Positions 24,801-36,830 of a DNA stretch of 64,000 bases are shown here, piece after piece. The DNA is taken from positions 11,066,220 to 11,130,219 of the forward strand of contig JAEMBT020000001.1 in the NCBI GenBank assembly GCA_018873245.2, read 5' to 3'. The DNA comes from Archegozetes longisetosus. Lineage: Eukaryota > Arthropoda > Arachnida > Sarcoptiformes > Trhypochthoniidae. How positions within the stretch are numbered: position 1 is the stretch's first letter; every line of letters begins with the position of its first letter. The notes beneath the pieces are model-generated. The model was not told the DNA's origin. It ran no database searches and saw only the letters and a program-made list of their open reading frames with translations. A program made the translations under genes and the position numbers.

Positions 24801-25982
24801 TCATTCTAGAGTGCTTGTCAGTTCAACAAATCTTTTATATTGAGCATGATTTAAACCATGAGTTATTTCATAACTCTTAACGATATGATCGTGAAGTTGT
24901 TTCAGGTTATCTTTAGTCTCTAATTCCATCGTTATTTTCCAAATGTAATATCGAGACAACTGAACGGTAAGGGTTGGATGATAATCGCCATAAACTTTTT
25001 TAAGAATATCCAACATCTCTTCTTGAATGGCATCGATTTGCTTCTTCTTCTCAAAGCTTTGAGCACTGTCCTCGATTTGAGGTAGTTTCGACATTTCTTC
25101 TTTTACTTCTTTTCTGATAGCAGCTATTCTTGAGTAATCAATGCTTTCATCAAAATCAGATTCACATCTTTCGCATTTACAATCAATCAAATCGTACGAC
25201 TTTAGAGATTGGTTGCGATCAGATTTAGAAGCTTGCAAATCAACGTAAGATATAGTGATATCTTGATTGACATCAATTGGTTTAATGGCTCTCAACTCTA
25301 TTTGATTGCCATTAAATACATAAGAGGCATTTGGAGAGCACGAGTGACTGAAGACTGCCATTGGAATATAAATACCGCAAGAATAAGTGTTTTCATTACT
25401 AACTGGTGCCGCAGTTGTGTCCTTAGATTCAGGTTGTTTTGAAGGAGGCTCATCAATTGCAACCACTTGGTTATATAACCGATAGCGCCTTACAATAATA
25501 TACAAATCGAAGAGTATTTGCCGGTCGAAATCAATGTGATAATCCTTTGTTAATCCGGTACATATCAAGTCAAATACTTGTTTGCTGTCACTTTCCACGT
25601 CTTCTGTTGACGCTTTCAGCTGATCGAGTGATAAAACTTCATTATTGGCTAACTCGTAGCTTTTTGAACCAATTGTTGTGTCATTTTTTACCATCAAGTA
25701 TAACCGCAACAGAAGTCTCGCGTTAGTGCCTAAACTTCTGTCAAATTTGTTGAATAGATTGCATTCGAGTTTGTGGTAAATCCAATCATTTTTCTGGCAA
25801 TGTTTGTTACAATAAAACATTTGTTTGCAACCCATACACTTTTTCAATTGATTGTTTGAAGCACAATAATCACATATTTGCTCTTTTAGTTCATCGCAAA
25901 CCACATCAACTAATGGCTCACACTTTACAATAAGATCGCCTGAAAAATAACTTTTATTTGCCTTTGAATGAATTGATGGCAT
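24801..25982 (-). CDS. SMYD-family SET and MYND domain protein
   Basis: An intronless 393-residue protein of the SMYD family, which typically methylates lysines on histones or cytosolic proteins. The MYND zinc finger runs from about residue 37 to 74 and has the expected Cys/His ladder (CDYC, CMGC, YCNKHCQ, H..LEC). The SET core shows the SHSCSPNA motif (212-219, equivalent to NHSCxPN), the ITISYVDL strand (242-249) and a CKCERC post-SET zinc cluster (268-273). A C-terminal helical region (about 290-393) resembles the TPR-like tail of SMYD2/SMYD3 but is short. The first ATG of the frame is at 25982; upstream in-frame codons have no ATG and would add an implausible hydrophobic leader. All key cofactor-site motifs I can check are present. 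The closest relatives may be arthropod SmydA-type proteins. Confidence 0.85.
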   Translation of the reverse strand: MPSIHSKANKSYFSGDLIVKCEPLVDVVCDELKEQICDYCASNNQLKKCMGCKQMFYCNKHCQKNDWIYHKLECNLFNKFDRSLGTNARLLLRLYLMVKNDTTIGSKSYELANNEVLSLDQLKASTEDVESDSKQVFDLICTGLTKDYHIDFDRQILFDLYIIVRRYRLYNQVVAIDEPPSKQPESKDTTAAPVSNENTYSCGIYIPMAVFSHSCSPNASYVFNGNQIELRAIKPIDVNQDITISYVDLQASKSDRNQSLKSYDLIDCKCERCESDFDESIDYSRIAAIRKEVKEEMSKLPQIEDSAQSFEKKKQIDAIQEEMLDILKKVYGDYHPTLTVQLSRYYIWKITMELETKDNLKQLHDHIVKSYEITHGLNHAQYKRFVELTSTLE

Positions 25983-28091
25983 TTTAAGTGAACGTATTTT
26001 AATTAATAAAAGTAGAAAAATACTTAATATTGGAATCAATAACTATTGTAACTTAAAACAAGTGCAACGTTTCACAAACTAATGTTTGTTTGCAAACTAT
26101 TTTTTCATTAAAGCTGTAAAATCACACTCAATTCAAATAATTAGGGTTTGTTTGCAGAACAACCTTATTGTTGATTCACTCATTCAGTTATTTGAAAATA
26201 GAAACAAACGTTAAAATCTCAATAAAGCTGTTGACAAAAATAAAAATAATTAAAGTATTAAAAGTTATCCATTTTTTCAACACTAGTTTTTGTGACTTTG
26301 TATAAATTTAGTAACCACTAGTGACGATATATTAAACTGGTTTTAATGTAGCCCCTTCAGGTTATAACTGACTAAATGCCTAACGTCCTCTACGATAATA
26401 TTCACTCTCCGAATTGGCTGATGCGTAAGATTAGTTAGCTGTTTGACCGAACAGATAGCTCTGAAACTAGTCAGCCAAAACATTCAACACTATAGTTCAT
26501 GTTATGCTGGTCTGATTGGAGGGGTGTGGGCTTTAGTTGTGTAGATGTTTTTTTTTGACTAAATTTATATTACTTCAATTGACGACATGTGTCTCATGGT
26601 CACTCGTTCATCTCATTAACTATTGTATAAATGCGAGGTAAACATTGAGTTTATTATAACTGTATTTTATTTATAATCATAATTAAGAATTAGATTTGTT
26701 CAAATAGAGTAGTAAATTGAAGACATGCTTTTACTTTTGAATTGAAAGCATGCCTTATAAGCATTACAAATATCTTCACTCTTTTCATTAACTTCTAAAT
26801 TCATAGACTTTTGATTCAGTTTTCAAAGTCTTATCAAAATGACATATTAGTTCAATTGTAAGCCTTCTTATGCTTTATTAATACTAATTTAGAGTTGAGT
26901 TTCTTAAATTAATGAATGACTCGATATCTCATTTGACTTATTGTGGTTATAAAAACACGTTTTAAATTAAATGCAAAGATAAATAAAATGAATTAACTTA
27001 CAATTTTCAATATATTTAATGTACATAAGGACAATAGTTTGACAATATATTCAAAGCACGTAAAGACTTAATACGTAAGTTTGAAATTAGTGTCGTAACA
27101 TTGGTCTAAGTGTTGAGTATAGTGACCGATTCGGGTCCGATTTAAATCTACAAGATACAAATTAATTGTTATAACTGTTATTAAGAATTGAAAATTGTAA
27201 ATCAGATAGTCTCAGATTTGACGTTTAAAGTAAAGCACGTGCTCTCAATAATGCAAAATCTTTTCTTATGAAGGCATGAACTGAATATACTATACCAGGC
27301 GTTTTCTACAAACTATCTGATTTATAGTTGACAACATAAAATTATATTCAAACAACCTCGTCAGCAGTATTGATGAACTACACTTCGGGCTTAAATGTGG
27401 CTTTACCCAGATTGCCAGTATGAGAAGGAACGCGAGTTTGGGTCTGAAATTTTCACAATTAAAACTTAATTGCGCTAAGGGTTCTACCGGCTAAATCTAG
27501 AAAAATCTAAATAGAAGATTATGAGTTACCAATTTTTGAAGTCACCCTTAAGTGTTATTTGTGAGTAAAACTGTGTACCTTCATTTACTAACTTGACACA
27601 TCTTGATATTCACTTTTATTCCTTTTATCCTTTATAAGTAATTTTACAAAAATTACTCAAATAAATAGATCACATTTGCAAATTAAACATTAACAATGCA
27701 AGTCATCTGACTATAACTAAACACTACTTGTGGTGTTTATACCCATTATCTACAATTTTTGTTGATAAAAAGTTGCAAATCAGACTCCTAGTCATTGATA
27801 TTATTGATAATTTTTTATCAAAACGACTGAAGCAAAAACTTTGAAATACTTTTGCAGTTGGTTTTATAACGAACATCGATAGATTAGATGAGCTGAGATT
27901 TTGAAACGTTCCGCTGAGATAAGTTAAGCTTATTTCAATTAGTTTAGAGTCATGCTCGTGAGCTTGTATTTACTCCTTTAATAAACTTTGACGTGATTTA
28001 AGCTTTCAATGCGACTTTTGAAAATGCGATTTAATATATAAAACACAAATAGAATTATATTCTGAAATGTATTTAAGTTTGCTACTGGAGG
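25983..28091. other. Intergenic DNA with two less AT-rich patches
   Basis: Patches near 26335-26540 and 27350-27450 have higher G+C than the surroundings but stops in all frames. They may be remnants of transposons or old coding sequence. I cannot assign them. Confidence 0.35.
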
Positions 28092-28116
28092 GTGACAACA
28101 AAGCTAATATTCGAAA

Positions 28117-28823
28117 ATGAATCTATATTCAAGTACAACGTGGCAGTACAAAAGGAAAAGATTACGACACGCTGCAAGAGTTTTCTCAGGTATCGCATCA
28201 ACAAAGCATATACGCATTCAATATGGTCGTGTGCCGCCAAAGTCGCTCAGAGCTCGTATTACTGGCCGATTCGCAAAAGGCAAAAGGGGACCATTTCATT
28301 TGATAATCTTCATAAAGGTGCACATTTTATGACATGAATATAAATCGAAAATTATTTGATGCTCCAGACCCAGACCCAAAACTAATTGAAGAAGCAGTGA
28401 AGTTAGTTAAAGATTCGTCAAAGACTTTCAAATTAATTAGGAGAGGCGTACAAGTAGTAGGCATTGTAATTGATGGTAGTCGTTTAGTTTTCGCAGTGGT
28501 CAATGATGTGAAAAAATCCAGAAAAGTTCCTAAAAGTACATTGAAATCTGTGGCTTCTGTTGCTGGTGCTTGGACTGGTGGGGCTGGGGTGCTTGGGTGG
28601 TTCAGCGCTTGGAGAATGGATCGGAGGTAGTGTTGGAGCAGTTTTCGGTGGTATTTGTGCTGTTCCGCTTGCGCTCGCTGGTTCTTTTATCGGTGGATTT
28701 TTTGGAGGAGTCGGTGGTAGCATTGCATGTAGTGCATTGTCTGAGGGTTGCACAGAACAACTTTTATCATTAGTAGATGACGAAAGCGATTACGAAAGTG
28801 ATTATGAAAGCGAATATGAGTGA
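28117..28823 (+). pseudogene. Glycine-zipper protein gene with three frame breaks
   Basis: Three reading frames cover one apparent protein of about 235 residues without overlap of content. The frame starting at 28117 carries a basic N-terminal region (RVPPKSLRARITGRFAKGK). A shift near 28303 (looks like loss of one T) gives DNLHKGAHF. A shift near 28328 (consistent with a few extra bases) gives the segment with DAPDPDPKLIEEAVKLV. A shift near 28590 in a G-rich run (one extra base) gives the glycine-zipper region (GG/GA repeats, two hydrophobic passes) and an acidic tail of DYES repeats ending at 28823. Glycine zippers of this kind insert into or pack within membranes. With three breaks in 700 bp I call it a pseudogene; sequencing errors could explain only the homopolymer sites. 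The last two frames alone could still make short proteins. Confidence 0.55.
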
Positions 28824-28990
28824 TTCAAAGAAATTTCTTCCAATTTTGCCTTAACAATCAAATCCTTCGATTTGAAAATTAACAGTATTAGACATTTCTA
28901 GTTTCGTAAAAATCGACACAAGTTAAACATTCTAAAACAATGCTATTTTGTAATTTTGTTATTCAAATTTCAATAGCTAATGCTCAGAAT

Positions 28991-29116
28991 ATTAGGTAAG
29001 CTGATTACTTAACAAAATTGATAATTTTTGTAATAAATATCTTATGAAACAAAATATTCGAAATGTTGAGCTTATTTTATTGTCAATTTTATTGAACACT
29101 TGTAAACTTACCTAAT
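28991..29116. repeat. Small inverted-repeat element
   Basis: ATTAGGTAAG at 28991 and CTTACCTAAT ending at 29116 are perfect 10-bp inverted ends, and the similarity extends inward about 25 bp with mismatches (AAAATTGATAA against TTGTCAATTTTATT). Probably a very short MITE. Confidence 0.45.
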
Positions 29117-30022
29117 CAATTTAATTGACTAGCTATAGTTTACTAAAATATAGGTAAACATTAATTTACTGATTGGTCAGTAGCTTAACAAAGCTAATAT
29201 AATTTCGTTGATTTTTAAAAATTTTTCATAAATTCAATGTAACTTCTACATTGATTATACAAAACTTTTTGATTGAAAACTAAAGCTTATAAAATTTAGA
29301 GTTAATTTTGCCTGTGACTAGTATCCACATGAATGAAGTGAGCCAATGATCAATTTTACTTTTTGTTTACTATTTTCACTAAAATGAAAGAAAGTATAAC
29401 AGACTTAGCGGAAGCAAAACTTGACTGAAGGTTAACTTTAATCGCTTGTGGTGTAATTTCAAGTTACTACTTATGGATTTTTCATGGAAGAATTAACCCT
29501 ATAGTTAGTTATCACTTGAGTTCAAGTGAGTTTTGTCAATATAAAAATTGTCACTCAAAGTTATCTCTTTTCCGAGTTATTACTTAAGTCTTGTCTATGA
29601 ATAAGGCTGTATCACCAAAAGAAAAATTAGAAGAAGAATGTTTCACTTATCAAACTGTAATACTGGGTAAATTGTTTAAGTATTCTCAAGTAAATTCAGG
29701 TACAGTATAGATAACTGATGTGCTTACTTCCGAACCGTGATAAGTCACAAAATTTTGAAAATTGCGATAAACTCTTATTTCTATATATTTCGGGTTAGAA
29801 ATTCGATAGAAACATTATTTAGACTCAAAAATAGCTTAAATCATATAGAAAACTGAACTCAGAGTTCGATTTTACTGTTGTAAATATATGTCTATATTCA
29901 CTTTTCTTGATTTTCACAAAAACATTACAAAGAGTTATTACGATTTGGAAATAAGAACTTCGACTAGAGCTGAAGTATTATTCTTAAAGTATAGTTGTGC
30001 TACATTTCGCGTCTAACTTTCT
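29117..30022. other. Intergenic DNA, nothing recognised
   Basis: AT-rich, no exon or repeat supported. Confidence 0.4.
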
Positions 30023-30110
30023 ATGGCAGCTTTTAGTTTCGGTTAAGGATTTCACAAATCTGCATAAAAATCATAGAATCTATAAAACTGAAAGCATAAT
30101 TCTCCAGCTC
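30023..30110. repeat. Dispersed repeat, copy 1
   Basis: About 88 bp shared in the same orientation with 35014-35103, including AAGGATTTCACAAATCTGC and ATAATTCTCCAGCTC. It is a fragment of an unidentified dispersed repeat. Confidence 0.6.
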
Positions 30111-30289
30111 TACAGATGGTAAACTTTCGGACAGATCATATACAGTAAAGTGACCAAGTCTTGTAGACCACAAATCTGGTCAAAAAATATCAAAGAGTCT
30201 CCCCTTTAAGATTTTCTAATAGTTTTAAAGTTTATTTACAGTAATCAATGAATATAAAAAGCTAAAAAATTTTAACTGTGAAATATTTG

Positions 30290-31560
30290 GGCTATTCCAA
30301 AAGTCTTTGTGGTAGCAAAGTCTTTATTTTCTCGAAAAGTATTTATGATAAAGTTATAATATTTTAGGACAATTAAATATAGTCTCCCTCATCTTGAATG
30401 AGTTCGTCCCAACGATCAGCGAGACGTTGAACCTCTTAAAACAAGGACCTTTGCGAACACTCCTGAATCACCCTGTTAAGTACATCAGCGAACTCATTCC
30501 AATTATTGTATCGATTCTTCTTAAGTTCACGTTTTAAAGGCCCAAAGCAGTCGAAATCGCAAGGGTTAAATCTGGGCTATGTGGTGGATGTTCCCATCGG
30601 GACTATTTTTGTTGATCTAAAAATACCTTTACAATGCGAGATTTATGTGATCTAGCATTGTAATGGAGAACAATCGGAAGAGAAAAAGGCTTTCCATTTA
30701 GCCAATTCGGGATGTAACGCTGCAGGAAGAGTAACTAATTTTCCATGTTTACAGTTTTTCTTTCTTCTAAGAGGTGCCAAAAAGCAATTCCGTCAAAATC
30801 CATTGCAAGGATCAGCATTCTCTTCCTGTCGTGGATTTTGTCGGACACGACTTCGATTGATTCTCCGCCTGAACCTAACCAAAATTTCACTTGATCTTTC
30901 GTCAGTGCACATGCCAATGACACCCATGAGTCATCTATGGCCAATGTCCTTCTAAGGATGTTTGAATTTGTCTGAAAGCGTTTCTTATTAAACTCCAATA
31001 CCACAATTTGAATTTCTTTCTGTTCTTCAGTCAATTCGTGAGGAACCCATTTTCTAAATTTTTCATCACTTTCAATTCGTCGGTTAATATTTGCAACAAC
31101 GAAGTGCTGGGTATCGCCAACCGACAGGACATCAAGGATAATGTCCAAGCTCTACTTTCACCCAACATCTTTGATCTTTGCCACTCGTTCGTCGTGATCA
31201 GAAGATTGAAGGCCGACCGCTATGTTCTTCGTCCTTTGTCGAAGTTCTTCCCTGAGGAAATTGTGTGCACAAATGCTCCACTGAGCGTTGCGAGTATTTG
31301 TTGCCCTGCATCACTTTCTTGAGGTCTTTTCAGATTTCCTCCGAGCTTTTTCCCAAAAACAAATTTTAATGAAAGCTCATTGTTCTTCTAATGTGACACT
31401 TCGAGCTAACACTCTTTTGTTATTGTTATTGAAAAATTACTTAAATTATACCACAAGTAATAAAGAGTTACACTATAAAATGGCGCAGTTTGAAAGTTGC
31501 ATCTCTTGTAGTTTGCGAGAAATTTCGATTGATGCTGCCGCAAAGACTTATGGAATAGCC
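30290..31560 (-). mobile_element. Mariner transposon with both ends, transposase degenerate
   Basis: The 1,271-bp element has inverted ends GGCTATTCCAAAAGTCTTTG (30290) and, read inward from the right, GGCTATTCCATAAGTCTTTG (31560). A TA follows the right end; the left TA is mutated to TG. The transposase lies on the minus strand. The longest open piece (30735-31148) contains the WVPHELTEEQK linker and the first catalytic-aspartate region of a mariner DD34D transposase, and the reverse complement near 30545-30595 resembles the HSPDL motif around the third aspartate. Several frame changes and stops make the transposase non-functional. Size and end structure are those of a complete mariner. Confidence 0.88.
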
Positions 31561-33518
31561 TAACAAATTATCTCTTCTGTTATTTTGCAGGATTGAGTAG
31601 CTTAAGTTATTTTTAACATAGGCCTGAACAGGAATTTAAAGATGAGCAATTAAAATACGTTAGGTTAGAATCAATATACACTGAATTACCATAAAACGAC
31701 ATCACAGCGCATAAATTACAGCGCAAACAAACACTGCGTACAACATTACCGCGTAATTAAATACAACGCAAGCGATACCGCGCGGTAGTCTCATTTGCGC
31801 GGTAGTCTCATTTGCGCGGTAGTGTCATGCAATCCTGAATTGCTAATACGATAAAGTATTTGTGATAGAAGTACCTATTCAGCTCAAATCTGGACGCTTG
31901 GTTATCCTAACATACAGACACGAAATGTGTGATCTTATAAGTAGATAAGAGACATGTTAATAAAAGTCTACTCACGAGAAGATATGATACTGTGGTATAT
32001 GGTGTTGAAAAATTTCTAGAAATACTTCAAGAAATTTTCTTTTATAGCACTAGTTGTAAACCAATCATAGGTGTAGTACGTCAAAACTACAAATCATTTT
32101 GCTTAATCTTAACTTAAAAACTAATGTTGGCTTTGAAGTAACGATTGCCAACACACTTCGACATATTTATGGTAAGAAAGTTCGTCACAGATTTGGTTCT
32201 AATCGATCAATACATTTCCCGTTTAAGTTTAATTTTTGATTTCGATTTCATTCAATGGTTTTGGATTCCACATTACGTACTGAGCATCACGACATTTTCC
32301 ATATATTTCGTACTATGCCTGAAATAAATGTTTGAAAAAGATAAAATATATACTTTTATGTATAGCATTAAATAATAACATTTATCGATTGTACTGCAGC
32401 CTAAGAATACTCAGAGTTGTAATGATTAATATTTTGATCATTACTTATAATTTCAAATTTGTTAACTTATAAGTTTGCTTAGAAAAGTTTTTACAATGTG
32501 AAAGTATACTTAATGAACTATTAATTTATATTTTACTAGATCTTATCTATAAATTCAAGTCATTGATAGTTAACGTTTTACGGTACAGTCGATTAATTGG
32601 CATTAATACATTACACATAAGCATATATCTCTCAATATTTTTCAGACATTTGTTTCAGGCATAGTACCTATTCAAGTAGAGAAATTTTTTGAAAATTTAT
32701 AAGTTTCTGTAAAAATACTAACGATGACTTATTGTAGGAATAATATAGTTTCTCAGTTCGTCAAAAATAATTAATGACATAAATGAAACGCGTCCTCAAA
32801 TATAACGTCATTTGGATGATTAGGAACTTTTTATCTCTTGATTCAATAAAAGAAGTAGTTGGTTCTTTTGTGTGCAGATGAAAATTTATTTAGTTCTATA
32901 ATCAAAAAGGTATTAAGGATGTTAAGATAATCATTTTAAAATTTTGCTTAATTCTAATTGACTCATACATCACTATCCAATCGATTTACCGACATATATG
33001 AACAAGAAAAATAGTCAAAAAACTTAAGTGTGAACCTTCACAGAACCAAAACACCTCCAAATTGATTGAAATTTTATGAAATTTGAAAGCAAAATCTCAT
33101 ATCTGATTGTATTGAAAGCTTTTCACGAGATAGTTAGTATTTCCTTATCAAATGAATTTCTAAAATTATGAACAGCTTCCTAATATAAAGAATGCGTCAA
33201 AATATAAATCAAACTGTTTTGCAAAGCATTGTGACATTGAATTCGAAAAATATTATTTAGGGATTTGTAATAAATGATTATTAATTGAATTGAAATTATT
33301 CAACATTTTATAAAATTTGTTATCAATAACTATTAAACTTATATGAATAAATAGCAATCTGTTTATCAAGTCTATTTTCACAAGTTAATATGCTTGAAAG
33401 TATTAATATTAGTCTACCGTGTTAACAAATATCAAATATGATTGACAATTTCCTGTAGTCAACGCAATGAAGTGAACACTTACTTAAGAAATTATTTGTT
33501 AACACTAAATTATTTTTG
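31561..33518. other. Intergenic DNA with a GC-rich repeat cluster
   Basis: Contains the 17-bp tandem repeat at 31780. A 60-codon hydrophobic frame at 32145-32327 lacks a start and any motif. The rest is AT-rich with no feature. Confidence 0.4.
31780..31828. repeat. 17-bp tandem repeat in a CpG-rich patch
   Basis: Two exact units of GCGCGGTAGTCTCATTT and a third, partial unit stand in tandem. They end a roughly 150-bp patch (31690-31840) with many GCG and ACAGCGC words, very unlike the AT-rich surroundings. Confidence 0.8.
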
Positions 33519-33741
33519 GATTGGCAATTACTGAATTCCCGTAACAAACAGTATTCGATTGTAGCTCCAAAACTAAATGGATATTTTCACAATCTTATTT
33601 TGTGAAAAAGTAGTACATTAATCGTTTTATAATTTATTTATCAGGCTTCGAAAGTAGTATAAATATACCAACAGACATTGAAATGATAATATAAAATTTT
33701 TATTTAGTTAGAAGTTGGTTCAATAACATTAAATTTTGACA
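33519..33741 (+). promoter_or_regulatory. Promoter of array gene 1
   Basis: The TATA box TATAAATA lies at 33658-33665, about 84 nt before the ATG. Just upstream is a block (ATTTATTTATCAGGCTTC) conserved before all four array genes. Further upstream, ATTACTGAATTCC is shared with genes 2 and 3. Confidence 0.6.
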
Positions 33742-34297
33742 ATGAGTTTTGTTTTTTTAAACGTGTTCATTATGACATTCGTTATTTCTTTTGCTTCTTC
33801 TTCAAGTTTTGAAGAAGAACTTGAAAAGAAATACTGTGACTCAACGCTATCGGAGGAGGAAATTTCAGGACTGCAAAAATGTGATTATATTTTCCCAGAG
33901 GAGGTATTATTCTAACTGCTTTGATGAAAAGATTTTTAGTATTATTTATTTTATCGAGTTTAAACTGGCTGCTGATAAATGCCTAAAAGAAATGAATAGA
34001 GGGACTACGTACAAAGATATGAGAAATACATATTGTGATATGAATTTGAGGACACAGGTAATGATTTCGTGAAGAAATTCTAATTAAATATCGTTCTAAA
34101 TGCGAGTCTATTTTCTATTTAGTTCTTAGATTGTCATAAAAGAAACCTAGATACAGAAGCTATATTTAAAAAGTACAACATGACTGAGCTGGAAATAAAA
34201 AGTGATGTAAGCTCATTTACATTCATCATTAATTTTAAATTAGTTAGATTTTTCTTTGCAGAATTGCTTTAGTAAATTATTAAAAATCGAAATTTAA
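33742..34297 (+). CDS. Array gene 1: small six-cysteine secreted protein, four exons
   Basis: Exons 33742-33903, 33959-34057, 34123-34206, 34262-34297; every intron is phase 0 and 55-65 nt long. The 126-residue product has a signal peptide (FLNVFIMTFVISFASS) and six cysteines in the mature chain, distributed as KYC, QKC, DKC, YCD, LDC and NC. Exon lengths are 54, 33, 28 and 11 codons; exons 2-4 have identical lengths in all four copies. Strong consensus features are CLKEMN plus TTYKDMRNT in exon 2 and KKYN.TE in exon 3. I do not recognise a named family; even cysteines suggest three disulfides. Its paralogs follow at 35383, 40377 and 43778. Confidence 0.8.
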
Positions 34298-35166
34298 TAT
34301 TTTCGCTAAACTCTAGCTGGTACATAATAAAAGGTGAATTCGAATTTAAATTTCACAAATAAATAGTACAACTTGATCAAACGAGAATTTAAATTAGCAT
34401 AATGTTATGTTTTTCACATATAATCTGATGAATTAATTTCAATAAACCTTTATCAGCTGTATGAAAATTTCTTATGATAATTGAATTTCGCAAATATTTA
34501 TAAAAAACATTTTGATCAAATTCTTTATTACAACTTCAAATTTATTTAATTGAAACGTTTATTAATGAGCAAATTTCACATCACCAAATACTTAAATTAA
34601 TAAGTTGCAGTAGCTTAAAAGAAAAAGCAACTGACTTTTAACACATTTTAGAAAAAAATTAGCTGGTTTTCAAATAGCTTGACTTTGAAGTCCAATGTTA
34701 ATCTAAATTATCTGTCATAGACACGAGATACATGATGATATAGAAGAACTTTTAGATAATTTTTGGTTAATCTTTTCTTTCAATCGTTTAATTTATTAAT
34801 TAATTGACTTCAATTCCTGATTACCAGCAAATATGCTCGATGTTTTATATTTCATTTAGAAATATTTGCTGAACTTATCCAATGAATTGTCATTGGTATT
34901 ATGAGATATTTAAAAATCTTTTGCTAAATTTATACTTTGGATTTTCAGTAGACTTATTTGTAGAAAATTAAAAGGAGTATCTAATTAAATTACTCTCTGT
35001 AAATTAAATTTTGTATGGCAGCTTTTGGATTTCGAATAAGGATTTCACAAATCTGCATAAAAGCATAAGATCTCCAAATTTTAAAGTATAATTCTCCAGC
35101 TCAATTGATAATGGCTTGTACGCATAATAACATACATTTGTTAACAATACACTTGCTTTGGTTTGA
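34298..35166. other. Spacer between array genes 1 and 2
   Basis: The segment 34455-34680 recurs after genes 2 (36110-36330) and 3 (41650-41890), so the 3' flanks were duplicated together with the genes. A dispersed repeat (copy 2, 35014-35103) matches 30023-30110. Confidence 0.6.
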
Positions 35167-35382
35167 CAATTACTGAATTCCTAGAAAAATATTTGACTGC
35201 AGCTTCAATTCTAAAACATATTTTACAATCTCTTTTTATGAGAAATTAGTACAGTAGTCGTTTTAAAATTTATTTATACAGGCTTCAAAGGTAGTATATA
35301 TAAAACCAACTAAACATTGAAGTGATAATATATGATTTTTATTTAGTTAGAAATTAGATCAATGACAATATTGAATTTGATA
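35167..35382 (+). promoter_or_regulatory. Promoter of array gene 2
   Basis: TATA box TATATAAA at 35297-35304, preceded by the conserved TTTATTTATACAGGCTTC block. The upstream CTGAATTCCTAGAAAAATA module is nearly identical to that of gene 3 (about 40165). Confidence 0.65.
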
Positions 35383-35939
35383 ATGAAGTTTGTTGTTTTA
35401 AACGTATTCATTATGATATTCGTTATTTCTTTTGCTTCTTCTTCGAGTAATGAAGAAGAAATCATCAAGAAATATTGCGAACCAACGCTATCGGAGTCGA
35501 AAATTTTAGATCTGGAAAAATGTGATTCTTATTGCCCAGATGAGGTATTGTTCTTATTGTTTTGACGTAGAATTTTTAGTATTATCTATTTTATTAAGCT
35601 TAAACTAGCTTCGAATCAATGCCTAAAAGAAATGAATAATGGGACTACATTCAAAGATCACAGAAATACAGTTTGTAATTTGAGTTTGAAGAAACAGGTA
35701 ACTATTTCTTGAAGAAATTCTAATTAGATTTTGTTTTAAGTGTGAGTTATTATCTATTTAGTACGTGGATTGTCAAGAGAAGAAGCTAGATCTCGAAACT
35801 CTAAAGAAAAAATACAACTTTACTGAAATTGCAATAAAAATTGATGTAAGCTCATTCGCATTAATCACTAATTATAAAACAACCAAGATCTTTTCTCTTG
35901 TAGAATTGCGTGCTAAAAGTACTGGAGATAAAAAATTAA
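35383..35939 (+). CDS. Array gene 2: small cysteine-rich secreted protein, four exons
   Basis: Exons 35383-35544, 35599-35697, 35762-35845, 35904-35939, all phase 0, giving 126 residues. I chose the ATG at 35383 because it aligns with the starts of the other copies; an in-frame ATG at 35362 would add seven residues. It has the same signal peptide core (VLNVFIMIFVISFASSS) and the six family cysteines plus a seventh in SYC near the end of exon 1. Exon 4 (NCVLKVLEIKN) is almost identical to that of gene 4, and exon 3 differs from gene 4 at few positions, so these two copies look the closest. Confidence 0.8.
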
Positions 35940-36830
35940 ACATTTCTTCCAAATTCGAACTGGCGTGCGTTACAAAGATACATTAGAAACTAAATTTCCT
36001 AAATAAACAGCATAAGATAAACAATAATTTGAATTAGCATAATGTTATTTATTCAGATGCAATATTATGAGTTGGTTTAAATAAAAATAATTGTGTTTGA
36101 GTAAATAATGAAAATTTCGAATGATAATTGAATTTCACAAACTTTCGTAAAAGTGATTTTGATCATATTCTTCATTGCAATTTCTGAATTTCAAATTTAT
36201 CTAATTAAAACATATATTAATCTGTAAACTTCACATTACTAAATACTTAAATAGACAAGTTGCAGTAACTTAAAAGCAACAGTTATGGAGTTTTAGTACA
36301 TTTTAGAAGTATAATTAGACATGTTTTTCAAGGACCTTGAAGTTCGATGTTATATATAAATTGTTTGCCATAGACATAAGTTATATGATAATGTAGAACT
36401 TTTAGATATGTAAAGCTTTGTATGCAAGAGGAGCCTCTTCTCTACTTTCAAATACGAAAAGGGCTTATTTCAATTATGATAAGACCCAAACAAATTTGAT
36501 ATTCAGTATTAAGTTTTAATCATTTAGCCTCGTTAACTAATCGAATTTTTTAAATCTGAGCCTTAAATTTGTGACTAAAACATCAAAATGTATATCCTAA
36601 GACATATGCGTATAAATTTCAATTTCAGTTAATTTTGAAACTTTTAACTAGTGATAAAATAGTATAGATATGTCTTATTGCGGAAAGTTTTAATACGTCG
36701 CCTTAATACTATAAGGTTCCAAATGTAAAAAGTATATTAACGAGAAAATCCACTTTCAAGTTCGATGTTGTTATACATCAACAATGAGTTGAGGAATAAT
36801 TTTCTAAAATATGTTACCAAGTGATATACG
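35940..36830. other. 3' flank of array gene 2
   Basis: Includes 36110-36330, the duplicated flank also seen after genes 1 and 3. No other feature. Confidence 0.5.

Noticed and set aside
25983-26039. N-terminal hydrophobic extension of the SMYD protein
   Set aside because: It requires a non-ATG start; the ATG at 25982 gives a normal SMYD N-terminus.
31008-31563. Plus-strand open frames near 31 kb
   Set aside because: They are the complementary strand of the mariner element, whose transposase lies on the minus strand.
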